Origin: Autumnicola patrickiae
GTDB taxonomy: Bacteria; Bacteroidota; Bacteroidia; Flavobacteriales; Flavobacteriaceae
DNA: 64,000 nt
Direction of reading: 5' to 3'
Assembly: GCF_031846525.1 (NCBI RefSeq)
Contig: NZ_JAVRHM010000002.1
Coordinates: 124,001-188,000, forward strand
The notes beneath the pieces are model-generated. The model ran no database searches. It saw only the letters and a program-made list of their open reading frames with translations, and had not been told where the DNA came from. This document shows positions 42,071 to 51,694 of the stretch, piece after piece (within the stretch, counting starts at the first letter, position 1; each line of letters starts with the position of its first letter). Position numbers and translations under genes: made by a program.

Positions 42071-45000
42071 ATGAAATGGATCCCCATTTTCCCCCTACTG
42101 CTCCTGACCATTAATAGCCTTTTTGCTCAAACCCCGGAGAAAATCAGTTATCAGGCCGTAATAAGAGATAACTCCCAGGCACTTGTAACCAGCTCTGATG
42201 TCGATCTGAAAATACTTATTCGCGAAGGCTCAGCTAAAGGTACAGCTGTTTATGAAGAAACCCACTATACTACCACGAATAGCAATGGTTTAATTTCCCT
42301 CCAAATAGGTACGGGAATAGTAAACAGAGGAAGCTTTGAAAATATAAATTGGGCAAAGGGATCTTATTTTATAGAATCCCAGGTGGATCCTACAGGTAGT
42401 AGTAATTATTCTATAACAGGTGTAAGCCAGATCCTGAGTGTACCTTATTCGTTACATTCAAAAACAGCTGAAAATTTTTCAGGTGCAATTTCAGAAGCTC
42501 AAATCTCAGATCTTTATCATTATTCTGATGCAGATATTAACGGGTTTGAAGCTGCATTTGAAGGTTGGGATAAAGATGCTTCCGATGATTTTGATGGAAA
42601 ATATTCCAGTCTCACCGGACTGCCAGATATCTATACTAAAAGTGAAGTCATCCAACTTCTTTCGGGAAATGAAAGTCCAGGTAGATTTACCCAGTCTTTA
42701 AACCTTACTGAGAATGAGCTTTCAATTTCGGGAGGAAACAGTATTTCATTTGAGAACTGGGACAGGGATGCTTCAGATGATTTCTCCGGAAATTACTCAG
42801 ACCTTGAGAATAAACCGGATCTTTTTAGCGGTAGCTATCTCGATTTGCAGGATGTTCCAAGTATCTACACTACTACCCAGGTGGATAGTTTAGTTATAGC
42901 AAATACCGGTCCTGACGGAGTAGCGCAATCTTTAAACCTTGATCAAAATGAGCTTTCCATTTCCGGAGGAAACAGTATTTCTTTTGAAGGATGGGATACG
43001 GATAGCTCTGATGACTTTTCTGGTAATTACATGGATCTTGAAAATAAACCTGAGTTTTTTAGCGGTGATTTTTATGATTTAAGAAATACGCCCGAAATAT
43101 ACACCAGAAATCAGGTAGACAGTTTAATCGTTACAAGAAGCGGGTCAGAAGGAAACTTACAATTACTAAGCCTGGAAGGCAATCAACTTTCTATTACTGG
43201 AGGTAATACTATTTCTTTAAATGAATTGAATGGAAACTTTTCCGGAAATTATATGGACCTTCAAAACAAACCGGAAATTTTCAGTGGTGATTTCAATGAT
43301 CTTATGAATACCCCGGAATTCTTCAGTGGGAATTTTGAAGATTTACTGGGTCTCCCCCAGCTTTATACAAAATCCCAAGTGGATAGCCTAATTGTAACCA
43401 GAAGCGGAGCTGAAGGTGCCGTACAATCCTTAAATTTAGAAGGAGATGAATTAAATATTTCTGGTGGAAACAGTATTTCTTTTGAAGGATGGGATATGGA
43501 TAGTTCTGACGATTTTTCGGGTGACTACATAGATCTTGAAAACAAACCGGAAATTTTCAGTGGTGATTTCAATGATCTTATGAATACCCCGGAATTCTTC
43601 AGTGGGAACTTTAATGATTTAACGGGTCTCCCCCAGCTTTATACCAAAAGTCAGGTCGATAGCCTGATTGTAACCAGAAGCGGAGCTGAAGGAAGCATTC
43701 AGTCTTTAAGTTTAGAAGGAGGGCAACTTTCAATTTCAGGAGGAAATACAGTTTCTTTAAACAATTGGGGTGGAGGCTTTTCTGGAAGTTATCTTGAGCT
43801 TGAAGACAGACCGGATATTTACAGCAGAACTGAGGTTGACAGTTTGATTATAACCAGCAACGGACCTGGAGGCAGCATACAGTCTTTAAGTTTAGAAGGA
43901 AATGAATTGAAAATTTCCGGCAGTAACAGCATTTCATTTGAAGGATGGGATATGAATGCTTCTGATGACTTTTCGGGAGATTATCTGGATTTAAGAAATC
44001 TTCCACAACTATATTCAACAGCAGAAATTGATAGTCTCTTAGTTAACAGAAGCGGATCTGAAGGTACCGTACAATCTTTAAATTTAGAAGGAGATCAACT
44101 TTCAATTTCAGGAGGAAATACGATATCTTTAAATGAATGGAATGGAGGATTTTCAGGAAGCTATCTTGATCTTGAAGACAGGCCGGAATTGTTTAGTGGG
44201 GATTTCTTTGATTTGATGAACACGCCCGAAATTTATACCCGAACACAAGTTGACAGCTTGATTGTAACCAGAAGCGGATCTGAAGGTGCCGTACAATCTT
44301 TAAATTTAGAAGGAGATCAACTTTCAATTTCAGGAGGAAATACGATATCTTTAAATGAATGGAAAGGAGGATTTTCAGGAGATTATCTGGATCTGGAAAA
44401 CAGACCGGAATTGTTTAGTGGTGATTTCGAAGATTTAGCCAATACTCCAGAATTTTTCACAGGGAACTATGAGGATCTACAAGGTCTTCCCGAACTTTAC
44501 ACCAGGTCCCAGGTCGATAGTTTAATAGTTACCAGGGACGGTTCTGAAGGAACTGTTCAAACCCTTAGTTTAGAAGGATCTGAATTAAATATTTCCGGTG
44601 GAAACAGTATTTCTTTGGAAGGATGGGATATGGATAATTCTGATGATTTTTCCGGAGATTATTTTGATTTAAGAAATCTACCGCAACTTTATACAACAGC
44701 CCAAGTGGATAGCTTGGTTTCTGCTAATGTAGGTGATGGGGGTGCCGTACAATCTTTAAATTTGGAAGAAAACCGACTTTCAATTTCAGGAGGAAATAGT
44801 ATTTCTTTTGAAAAATGGGACACCAACGCTGCTGATGACTTTGATGGCTACTACACAAGTCTCATTGATGCTCCAGAAGTTTATACTAAAGCAGAAGTAG
44901 ATGATCTGGTAGCAAATGGAGGTTCTGAAGAATCAGCTGACAGTTCACAATTCCTCACCTTAAATGAAGATCAACTAACCATTTCTAATGGAAATACAAT

Positions 45001-45439
45001 TTCCTTTGAAAACTGGGACAGAGATGCAACAGATGATTTTGATGGCAACTATTCAAGTCTTATTAATGCTCCAAAAATCTACACTCAATCACAGGTAGAT
45101 AGTATAAAAGCAGATCTTCTGGAAGAGGTGGAACGAAAGTATGCTAAAAAAGCGGAAATTGTTGACTTTGGTTCTTCAAGGACTATTAAAAATACAGATA
45201 TTGAAAATACGATAGTTTGTACGACATCTGCCACACTTACCATAACTTCTAATTTTAATGATATGATTGTGGGTCAAACTATAAATTTAGAAATTCATGG
45301 CACTACCCTTACTGTAAAAGGAAGTTCTGGCGTTACTATAAATGGTAATACCGGAGGAAGCAAAGCACTTGGTAATAATGAAGCCTACACCGGAGGGATA
45401 TTAAGAAAAACAGGATCAAACACGTATATTGTACTATAA
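42071..45439 (+). CDS. Repeat-rich fibre-like surface protein (11 repeats)
   Basis: 1122 residues. Signal peptide MKWIPIFPLLLLTINSLFAQ, then a flavobacterial N-terminal head (about 21-135): EKISYQAVIRDNSQALVTSS, ETHYTTTNSNGLISLQIG and GVSQILSVPYSLHSKTAE. From about 160 to 1030 it is built of repeats of 70-92 residues, each with a motif like LSISGGNSISFEGWD, then DDFSGxYxDLxxxP and (I/L)YTxxQVDSL. I count 11 LSISGGN-type motifs. The C-terminal 90 residues (DIENTIVCTTSATLTITSNF onward) are a beta domain with no sorting signal. The repeat design resembles trimeric fibres (tail fibres, surface appendages) more than a globular enzyme. DNA repeats of 70 and 76 bp are identical in places, which would allow recombination. 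Directly abuts the next gene. Confidence 0.8.
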   Translation: MKWIPIFPLLLLTINSLFAQTPEKISYQAVIRDNSQALVTSSDVDLKILIREGSAKGTAVYEETHYTTTNSNGLISLQIGTGIVNRGSFENINWAKGSYFIESQVDPTGSSNYSITGVSQILSVPYSLHSKTAENFSGAISEAQISDLYHYSDADINGFEAAFEGWDKDASDDFDGKYSSLTGLPDIYTKSEVIQLLSGNESPGRFTQSLNLTENELSISGGNSISFENWDRDASDDFSGNYSDLENKPDLFSGSYLDLQDVPSIYTTTQVDSLVIANTGPDGVAQSLNLDQNELSISGGNSISFEGWDTDSSDDFSGNYMDLENKPEFFSGDFYDLRNTPEIYTRNQVDSLIVTRSGSEGNLQLLSLEGNQLSITGGNTISLNELNGNFSGNYMDLQNKPEIFSGDFNDLMNTPEFFSGNFEDLLGLPQLYTKSQVDSLIVTRSGAEGAVQSLNLEGDELNISGGNSISFEGWDMDSSDDFSGDYIDLENKPEIFSGDFNDLMNTPEFFSGNFNDLTGLPQLYTKSQVDSLIVTRSGAEGSIQSLSLEGGQLSISGGNTVSLNNWGGGFSGSYLELEDRPDIYSRTEVDSLIITSNGPGGSIQSLSLEGNELKISGSNSISFEGWDMNASDDFSGDYLDLRNLPQLYSTAEIDSLLVNRSGSEGTVQSLNLEGDQLSISGGNTISLNEWNGGFSGSYLDLEDRPELFSGDFFDLMNTPEIYTRTQVDSLIVTRSGSEGAVQSLNLEGDQLSISGGNTISLNEWKGGFSGDYLDLENRPELFSGDFEDLANTPEFFTGNYEDLQGLPELYTRSQVDSLIVTRDGSEGTVQTLSLEGSELNISGGNSISLEGWDMDNSDDFSGDYFDLRNLPQLYTTAQVDSLVSANVGDGGAVQSLNLEENRLSISGGNSISFEKWDTNAADDFDGYYTSLIDAPEVYTKAEVDDLVANGGSEESADSSQFLTLNEDQLTISNGNTISFENWDRDATDDFDGNYSSLINAPKIYTQSQVDSIKADLLEEVERKYAKKAEIVDFGSSRTIKNTDIENTIVCTTSATLTITSNFNDMIVGQTINLEIHGTTLTVKGSSGVTINGNTGGSKALGNNEAYTGGILRKTGSNTYIVL

Positions 45440-48277
45440 ATGAAAAACTTATTTTCCATATTCATCCTCCTCTGCGGGAGTTTAACAGCTCAAAATTATT
45501 ACTATCCTCTGGATGGCCCAGCTGCTGCTGCAGTGGATCCATCTAATGGATGGTATTTTGAGGCTGAGGATGCAGATTTTATAGGCTCAACATTTGAAAA
45601 ATTTAGAGATTCAAGAGCCAGCGCTGGTATGTATGTGGTTGCTCCTAAGTATCCTTTTGAAAATCCCTATCCAAATTATAACCATTCTCCCGATAACGAT
45701 AAAGACAAAATAGAATTTGTCCTTCCCAATTGTGAAGCGGGAAGGTATACAGTTTGGGTACGGGGCAAGGTAGAAATTTCAAGTAATACCTTCTGGGTAG
45801 CAGCCAACAACAGTAGCGAAGCATATGAAGGTATCGTGAACGACAATAGTGAAGAATTTTCCTGGACATCATCCCACGGCGGGGCAGGCATTTCTTCTCC
45901 CACAAATAAGCTTGTTTTCGATTTTAAAGAAGGCACCAATACTCTCCAATTTTATATACATGAAAAAGGTTATCAACTTGACAGAATATTTATTACAAAA
46001 GAGGAAGATGAACCTGCAAACAATGTGGAAAATAGAAATATTGTAACCACCAGCGCTGGTGTTTATAATAGTGAAGAAGTATTAGTTAGAACGCTATGGA
46101 ACAATGTACCCAAGGATTATGAGAGCACCCGGGAAACACCCGAATGGGATGGGAGGGATGATGAAGGAAGGGATGTTCCTCAAGGAGATTACCATGTAAA
46201 GATCACCTCCAACAACGTAAAATACGAATGGGAAGGTGTGGTAGGAAACACATCGGACGACTTTGCCGGAGGGAGATTTTACATTGGAAGTTATGCCCGT
46301 ATTATGGATATGACCATAGAAGGAAACTATGGTTATTTAACTCTTGGGTATAATGAAGGTGAAAACAATCCTTCCTCATTTAAAATAAACTTAGCAAATC
46401 CATATGACAGAATAGAATTGCATAGTTTGAACCCCTTTAACAGAGGGCAAGAGAGTTGGGTAGTTTGTTCTGATGCCAATACAGTTTACTGGGGTGGCTA
46501 TGATCCTTATGCGGATAGGGAAAATTTTGTTTTTGGCACTAAAGTGAGCGACGACAGTTTTCGGATATTCAATTCCGGCTCCTCTTATCGACCTCCTTCC
46601 GGTAACACAACATTTCCCAGTATTATTAGCAGAGTACAGGATCAAAATGGAAGAATTACCGGAATGGATGTACAAAGGAATGGAAACTATCTTTTTGTCG
46701 CACACAGGGATCTAAATCTTATAAAAGTTTATAATAAAACCACAGGTGCTCTGGTACGTGATATTTCTTCATTCTCAGAACCTTTCAGACTTTCTATTGA
46801 TACTAACGGAAATGGAGATTTATGGGTTGGCCATAGTTCTGGAGTAGAGAAATTCAGAATTAATACAGATGGGTCATTATCCTCTACCGGAATTATTATT
46901 GCTGGAAATGAAGCATTGGCCATAGGAGGCGAGCATGATGGAAACACAGTCTCTATTATTGATGGAAAAAGTCAACAGGTGAAAACTTATAATACTTCTG
47001 ATGGTTCTCTAACTCGTACTTTTGGACAATTAAATGCTTATGCTGAATCACCAGAAGTCGAGGATACCAAGTTCATGTTCGGTAGTAGTCAAAATGAGCA
47101 CCAGCCTCACAAAGGGATAACGTTTGTAGCATATGAATCTGATAATAGTGTTTGGTTAAATGACACCTGGAATCACAGAGTACAACATTTTAATGGTGAT
47201 AAATTGGAACACAGCCTTATGACTCAGGATCCATTAAAGCAAGTAAGTATAGACCCTAATCACCCGGAGCGACTATTTTATTATTATCATGAATTTGAAA
47301 TTGATTATTCAAAGCCCTTTGCAAATTTTAATGGATCATGGAAATTAAAAAGGAACTGGAGGGGAAATTTAGATAGCCATGAGAGAGATGGACTGGCTGA
47401 AGGTTTTAAGAGGATCGCAACCCTTTCAAATGGGAGGACGTATGCCCAGATAGAATCTACAACCAAGAATGGTAATGATAGATTCTTTGAAATTGTAGAG
47501 TTAGATACCGAAAAAGGGATAAGATATACCGGTCTATTCCAAAGTCGTTTTGGAGAGGTCTTGAATTATGATGGAACATTAAGACCAAGAGGTTCAAAAT
47601 CGGGAGATAATTCCATCTGGTATAAACGTGAGGTCACGGGATTTGACGCTGAGAATAATCCAATTTGGGGAGGTAAAGAAACTTTGGCAGTTGTACAGAA
47701 TATTACTCTTGATGAACCTTACAACTTTTCATCTTCATATATCTCTTCTCCCTTACCCGAAGTAACACCTGAAGATGTTATAATAGCTTATAACAGTGAC
47801 ATTCCCTCTAATGGCGGCACGAATTACCATTTAGGCGGAGTAAAGGTTGGAGACAATAAATATTTATGGAAGACTTCAAAAAACACCCCGGAGGGTTATA
47901 GTGGTAATTATCCAACAGATGGAAGATTTGACATAGGAAATGGAGTAAATCAAAATTCCGGAGGAGTTTGCGTCACGATTGAAGACCATGTATTCTGGAA
48001 CTACAGAGGAGAATTCTGGAAACAGGCTCAAACAAATTACTGGCAGCATTTTAATGCTAATACAGGTGCTATGTTAGGTCTTTTTGGTACGCACGTTAAA
48101 GAAGTCCCTGTGAAAGGCCAGGCTGGTAATGCTTTTTCCGGAGGAATAGTTAAGGTAGGAGAAGATTATTACCTATACCACAATGGGGAAGATCATCATT
48201 ATGGTGTACACCGTTGGAAAATTTCGAATTTGGATAGCGTTGAAGAAAGAAGAATGCCCATCTCTACAGGGAATTAA
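45440..48277 (+). CDS. Large secreted beta-rich protein with a carbohydrate-binding-like N-terminus
   Basis: 945 residues. Signal peptide MKNLFSIFILLCGSLTAQ. The first domain (about 35-190) looks like a CBM6/CBM35-type fold: NGWYFEAEDADFIGSTFEKF, CEAGRYTVWVRGKVEIS and TLQFYIHEKGYQLDRIFIT. Then a FlgD-like insert (PEWDGRDDEGRDVPQGDYHV) and a long beta-propeller-like stretch (DMTIEGNYGYLTLGYNEG, GMDVQRNGNYLFVAHRDLNL, VWLNDTWNHRVQHFNGDKLE) to the end. No C-terminal type IX domain is visible. The start is the base after the stop of the 1122-aa gene, so they are co-translated and probably act together at the surface. Polysaccharide binding is inference from the N-terminal fold. Confidence 0.75.
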   Translation: MKNLFSIFILLCGSLTAQNYYYPLDGPAAAAVDPSNGWYFEAEDADFIGSTFEKFRDSRASAGMYVVAPKYPFENPYPNYNHSPDNDKDKIEFVLPNCEAGRYTVWVRGKVEISSNTFWVAANNSSEAYEGIVNDNSEEFSWTSSHGGAGISSPTNKLVFDFKEGTNTLQFYIHEKGYQLDRIFITKEEDEPANNVENRNIVTTSAGVYNSEEVLVRTLWNNVPKDYESTRETPEWDGRDDEGRDVPQGDYHVKITSNNVKYEWEGVVGNTSDDFAGGRFYIGSYARIMDMTIEGNYGYLTLGYNEGENNPSSFKINLANPYDRIELHSLNPFNRGQESWVVCSDANTVYWGGYDPYADRENFVFGTKVSDDSFRIFNSGSSYRPPSGNTTFPSIISRVQDQNGRITGMDVQRNGNYLFVAHRDLNLIKVYNKTTGALVRDISSFSEPFRLSIDTNGNGDLWVGHSSGVEKFRINTDGSLSSTGIIIAGNEALAIGGEHDGNTVSIIDGKSQQVKTYNTSDGSLTRTFGQLNAYAESPEVEDTKFMFGSSQNEHQPHKGITFVAYESDNSVWLNDTWNHRVQHFNGDKLEHSLMTQDPLKQVSIDPNHPERLFYYYHEFEIDYSKPFANFNGSWKLKRNWRGNLDSHERDGLAEGFKRIATLSNGRTYAQIESTTKNGNDRFFEIVELDTEKGIRYTGLFQSRFGEVLNYDGTLRPRGSKSGDNSIWYKREVTGFDAENNPIWGGKETLAVVQNITLDEPYNFSSSYISSPLPEVTPEDVIIAYNSDIPSNGGTNYHLGGVKVGDNKYLWKTSKNTPEGYSGNYPTDGRFDIGNGVNQNSGGVCVTIEDHVFWNYRGEFWKQAQTNYWQHFNANTGAMLGLFGTHVKEVPVKGQAGNAFSGGIVKVGEDYYLYHNGEDHHYGVHRWKISNLDSVEERRMPISTGN

Positions 48278-48295
48278 TTAGTCAGAGTAATGCTG

Positions 48296-48323
48296 AATTC
48301 ACTTTTACCATATTAAGTGAATT
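48296..48323. terminator. Hairpin between the convergent surface and polysaccharide operons
   Basis: AATTCACTT (48296-48304) and AAGTGAATT (48315-48323) pair perfectly with a 10-base loop. A/T-rich on both sides, so it may serve both operons. Nineteen bases after the surface operon stop and ten before the stop of the membrane gene. Confidence 0.5.
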
Positions 48324-48333
48324 AGAAAAATTA

Positions 48334-49173
48334 TTATAATTCCTTGTGAAAATATTTTAAGCTGAATTCTCCAATTAAAACACGGCGCACAAGTGAAGAA
48401 ATGATCATAATTAAATGTATAGCAACATAAATGGTAAATAACATACTGAATTTCTGGAAACCTATATGACCAAAATAAACATATGGGGCAACAAAAAACA
48501 ATATAATGAGGTATCGTATCCAAACATACCTCATTAATTGAATATTAACATATTGAAAATCCAGTTTTCTGCTTGCATATTCTATGGTAAAGAAACACGC
48601 TGTTGCTGCTAAAAGGAGAGAAATAAGCGTTAAAGTGGGACCACTTAACATTAATATAAGAAAAGCATAAGGAACAAAACCCTTAAAGAACCTAAGCAGC
48701 AGAAAAAGAGGGACCCTGTATTCCTCCTTAAGATTACCATACACCCAGTAAATTAACAAAACTGTACCATATAGGATAATTATCTCGGTAGTTACCCACG
48801 CATTAAAGAGCAGAAGAATTCCTGCCAATACTATAAATCTAATTAAAATAGAAAAGTAAATGATTGCATCTGGGACAGGATCTTTATATATAAGCTTTCG
48901 GATATTTTCATTTTCTTTTTTTATTGAAATATTATCTGTAAAAATATAACCTATTTCATATGCTACTGAAAAGGCAATAATATGTATAATTATTCCCTGG
49001 ATCTGGTAAAGGGTAGGGCCTCCCAGGAAATAAATAGCGTATATTGGAATCCAAATATAATCCCTGAACATAGAGGAAAGATAAGCAACAAAGCTTCTAC
49101 TTACACTGGTTTCATGTCTTATCGTGTATCTTTTTAAAGTGTACCATAGTGGTATTAACAATTCAATTTTCAT
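48334..49173 (-). CDS. Polytopic membrane protein of unknown function in the polysaccharide region
   Basis: About 279 residues from MKIELLIPLWYTLKRYTIRH. A Met seven codons earlier, at 49194, is possible. Seven or eight hydrophobic helices, with polar loops containing GYIFTDNISIKKENENIRKL and ASRKLDFQYVN. The NxxxD-like charged loop is faintly reminiscent of UbiA-type prenyltransferases, but the canonical Asp-rich motifs are absent, so I do not assign it. It is the last gene of the polysaccharide block, after a 184-base gap that may hold its own promoter. Confidence 0.6.
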   Translation of the reverse strand: MKIELLIPLWYTLKRYTIRHETSVSRSFVAYLSSMFRDYIWIPIYAIYFLGGPTLYQIQGIIIHIIAFSVAYEIGYIFTDNISIKKENENIRKLIYKDPVPDAIIYFSILIRFIVLAGILLLFNAWVTTEIIILYGTVLLIYWVYGNLKEEYRVPLFLLLRFFKGFVPYAFLILMLSGPTLTLISLLLAATACFFTIEYASRKLDFQYVNIQLMRYVWIRYLIILFFVAPYVYFGHIGFQKFSMLFTIYVAIHLIMIISSLVRRVLIGEFSLKYFHKEL

Positions 49174-49357
49174 AAAATCAGGTTTAAAATTCAATTATTG
49201 CTACAATTGGGGTAAACTTTATTTTTATACTTCTTTAATTTCAGCCAATAATCAAGATTCTTCCGATCGCAGATCATCGGTATAGTAAATAATAAAACCA
49301 GCACCTGAAAAAAATGTGATAAGAAAGGTACAATAGAACCATGATTGGGGCTAATCA

Positions 49358-50170
49358 TCAATTGGGAATTCTTTTCTGCTCCCGAATTTTTATTTGAATT
49401 AAAAATTCATAGTAGGACATATTCGCACAATAGATAAAACCTGGTATTCCTTCCATAAAACCCATATTAACAATGTATGCCTGAAAAAACCTTAAAAAAG
49501 GCCATCCCGGGAGTTTACTTAACCAGGATTTAAGTGCAGGATTCCTAATGCTTGTATTTCTTGACAGTACATTTTTAAAAGGGGGGATAGCTATTGTTCT
49601 GGCTATAGCTTCCTGACTTGAATACCTATTATGTCTTTCTATCCAGTAAGTCCATCCTTTAGAAAATCCAAAATGCAAATACGGCTCCCTAATATATTCG
49701 ATTTCACCGTCCACCTTATCCTCCTTTTGTCCATGACCAAAATCTGTAAACCTGGCTCTTCCTTTACGCAACAACCGGAATTGCCATTTTGGAAAATTAT
49801 CACAGCGTTTTAACCACTTTCCATCGAGCATCATCTTCCAACAACAATAAAAACCTGCTATCTCCTCTCTGGCTGTTTCCATTGCCTCAAAAATAGCTGT
49901 CTTAAATTCTTTAGTGACAACTTCATCTGCGTCCAGGAACAGAATCCAATCATTTTCAATATCCAAATGATCTAAGGCATAGTTCCTTTGCTGTCCAAAA
50001 CTTTCAAAAGCATTGGAGCTTATTTTTGCATTATTTTCCCTTGCAATATCTAGTGTAGCATCTGTACTGCCTGAATCAAGAACATGAACATCGTTACACC
50101 ATGCTATAGCAGTTAAAGCTGCAGGAAGATCCTTTTCTTCGTTTTTTGTGAGAATTACAATCGATACCAT
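49358..50170 (-). CDS. Family 2 glycosyltransferase (WaaE/KdtX-like)
   Basis: 270 residues from MVSIVILTKNEEKDLPAAL; a Met seven codons upstream would only add residues before the fold. GT-A fold: VHVLDSGSTDATLDIA (nucleotide-binding strand), WILFLDADEVV (DxD metal site), FGQQRNYALDH and RLLRKGRARFTDFGHGQKE. Transfers a sugar from a nucleotide donor onto a lipid-linked glycan at the inner membrane. The C-terminal hydrophobic part (WPFLRFFQAYIVN) may dock it to the membrane. Gap of about 25 bases to the acetyltransferase upstream. Confidence 0.9.
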   Translation of the reverse strand: MVSIVILTKNEEKDLPAALTAIAWCNDVHVLDSGSTDATLDIARENNAKISSNAFESFGQQRNYALDHLDIENDWILFLDADEVVTKEFKTAIFEAMETAREEIAGFYCCWKMMLDGKWLKRCDNFPKWQFRLLRKGRARFTDFGHGQKEDKVDGEIEYIREPYLHFGFSKGWTYWIERHNRYSSQEAIARTIAIPPFKNVLSRNTSIRNPALKSWLSKLPGWPFLRFFQAYIVNMGFMEGIPGFIYCANMSYYEFLIQIKIREQKRIPN

Positions 50171-50195
50171 TTTTACTATTTTAAAAACCACAAAT

Positions 50196-50741
50196 TCATT
50201 TTTCCAGAACTCTTGGCTTAATGGGTTTACAGGGATGTCCTGAACAAACCATCCATGCAGGCAAGTTCTTTGTAACTACAGATCGGGCACCTACTACGCT
50301 TCCTTCTCCAATAATAACCCCGGGATGTACAAATGCTTCTGCTGCGATCCATGCATTAGCTCCAATATCTATAGGCATCGTTATAAGGGGGAATCCTGCC
50401 TTAGTATAGTCGTGGGTTCCGGCAACCAGATGCGCTCCCTGGGAAATTACAGTTCTTTTTCCAATCTTAATTTTTCCCTGAGAATATATTGTAGCTCCAT
50501 TCCCAATTCCGCATTCGTCTTCTAATTCAAGATTCCAGGGTGCCCAAATTTTAACGCCGGGATAGACATGAACCCCCTTGCCTATTTTAGCACCAAAAAG
50601 GCGTAGAAGGAAACACCGCCATCTATGTAAAGGGTTTGGAGTATATTGAAACAAAAAAAATGCAGTGACATTCCAAAAAAGCCGACCTACTCGATTTTGG
50701 ATACTAAATGATGGTCCTACAAAGGTATCTGTATTATGCAT
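50196..50741 (-). CDS. Hexapeptide-repeat acetyltransferase (WcaF-like)
   Basis: 181 residues. Left-handed beta helix of hexapeptides: IGKGVHVYPGVKIWAPWNLE, IGNGATIYSQGKIKIGKRTV, with the catalytic-loop His in AGTHDYTKAGFPLI, then WIAAEAFVHPGVIIGEGSVV and GARSVVTKNLP. It resembles colanic-acid type WcaF O-acetyltransferases, which transfer acetyl from acetyl-CoA to a sugar in exopolysaccharide. In the cluster it sits 11 bases after the 310-aa glycosyltransferase-like gene. Confidence 0.92.
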   Translation of the reverse strand: MHNTDTFVGPSFSIQNRVGRLFWNVTAFFLFQYTPNPLHRWRCFLLRLFGAKIGKGVHVYPGVKIWAPWNLELEDECGIGNGATIYSQGKIKIGKRTVISQGAHLVAGTHDYTKAGFPLITMPIDIGANAWIAAEAFVHPGVIIGEGSVVGARSVVTKNLPAWMVCSGHPCKPIKPRVLEK

Positions 50742-50752
50742 AAAATGATATT

Positions 50753-51685
50753 CTAAAATTTCTCTTTAAGATACAATCTCATGGAGATAAAAATTTTATC
50801 CTGAAAGTTTAGTGTTTCTTCATTGTGTGCATCTATGGTAATTGAATTTGGTTTAATATTTTGCAATAGATACTCCTGACTCTTTTTAAACATATATTTT
50901 CCCGGTCCTGCAAAATGAAATATGGACCCTCCATACAGCAAAGGTTCAAATTCCTTATAATTTTTTATCATTTCTTTATTCCCGAAATATTTATATGAAT
51001 TATTACTGATTTCTTTTGCAGACCTTTGGCGCATTCCTGAAGTAACCCGTACCTGCTCCCCAGAAAAAACAAATCTTCTTTTACTTTTTCCGGCTAGACA
51101 CGCCCATGCAGATTGCTCAGACCACCAATAATTTTTACATCCTTGCAAATAATTTAAAACCAAAGATTCAAGATACCCATAATCAATAATTTTAGGATCG
51201 ACTATTACAATTCCTGCATTTAAAGCAGGCACCATTTTCTCTTTCCAAACCATATTCCATTTTCCTCTGTAAGCAGGAATATCTTCTCTCATATATACAA
51301 TATCAATGTCTTTAAGAGGCAGGTTAATTTGATCCTTAACAAAAACATCTGTATCGATAATTGTAATTTTTTCAGCCTCTCTAAAAATTATTCCCACATC
51401 TATAATTTTACGCCAGGTCGCATCATTTTCCCTTATAAATTTTAAGGCAGGATATTTATTAAGAAACTTATCTATTTCTTCATCTGCATTTGTAGTCTTA
51501 AAATTTAATTCAGAAAATGTTTTTTTTTCTGTAGCACTCAGTGTTTTGTCTGGTAACACATAAAAATCTGAATGGGATATATTTAAAATGTTTTTCCAAC
51601 TTTTCATACACGGAATCGTCCAGTCATTCTGGATATAATTAGGACCATACAGGGTCACTAAAACATTTTCATGATTTCCTTTCAT
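50753..51685 (-). CDS. Putative glycosyltransferase (GT-A, GT8-like)
   Basis: 310 residues. A DxD-like site in ITIIDTDVFVKDQINLP, preceded by ATWRKIIDVGIIFREAEK, and later VPALNAGIVIVDPKIIDYG and SEQSAWACLAG. These resemble family 8/24-type glycosyltransferases where the acceptor region includes NAGV/NAGI. No signal or membrane segment. Assignment to a family is inference from these motifs. Next to GT4 genes in the same transcript (9 bases). Confidence 0.65.
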   Translation of the reverse strand: MKGNHENVLVTLYGPNYIQNDWTIPCMKSWKNILNISHSDFYVLPDKTLSATEKKTFSELNFKTTNADEEIDKFLNKYPALKFIRENDATWRKIIDVGIIFREAEKITIIDTDVFVKDQINLPLKDIDIVYMREDIPAYRGKWNMVWKEKMVPALNAGIVIVDPKIIDYGYLESLVLNYLQGCKNYWWSEQSAWACLAGKSKRRFVFSGEQVRVTSGMRQRSAKEISNNSYKYFGNKEMIKNYKEFEPLLYGGSIFHFAGPGKYMFKKSQEYLLQNIKPNSITIDAHNEETLNFQDKIFISMRLYLKEKF

Positions 51686-51694
51686 TTAAAACTT

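Noticed and set aside
42600..45120. Possible CRISPR array or satellite in the repeat region
   Set aside because: The repeats are in-frame protein repeats of 70-92 codons with diverged sequence, not short identical repeats with unique spacers.
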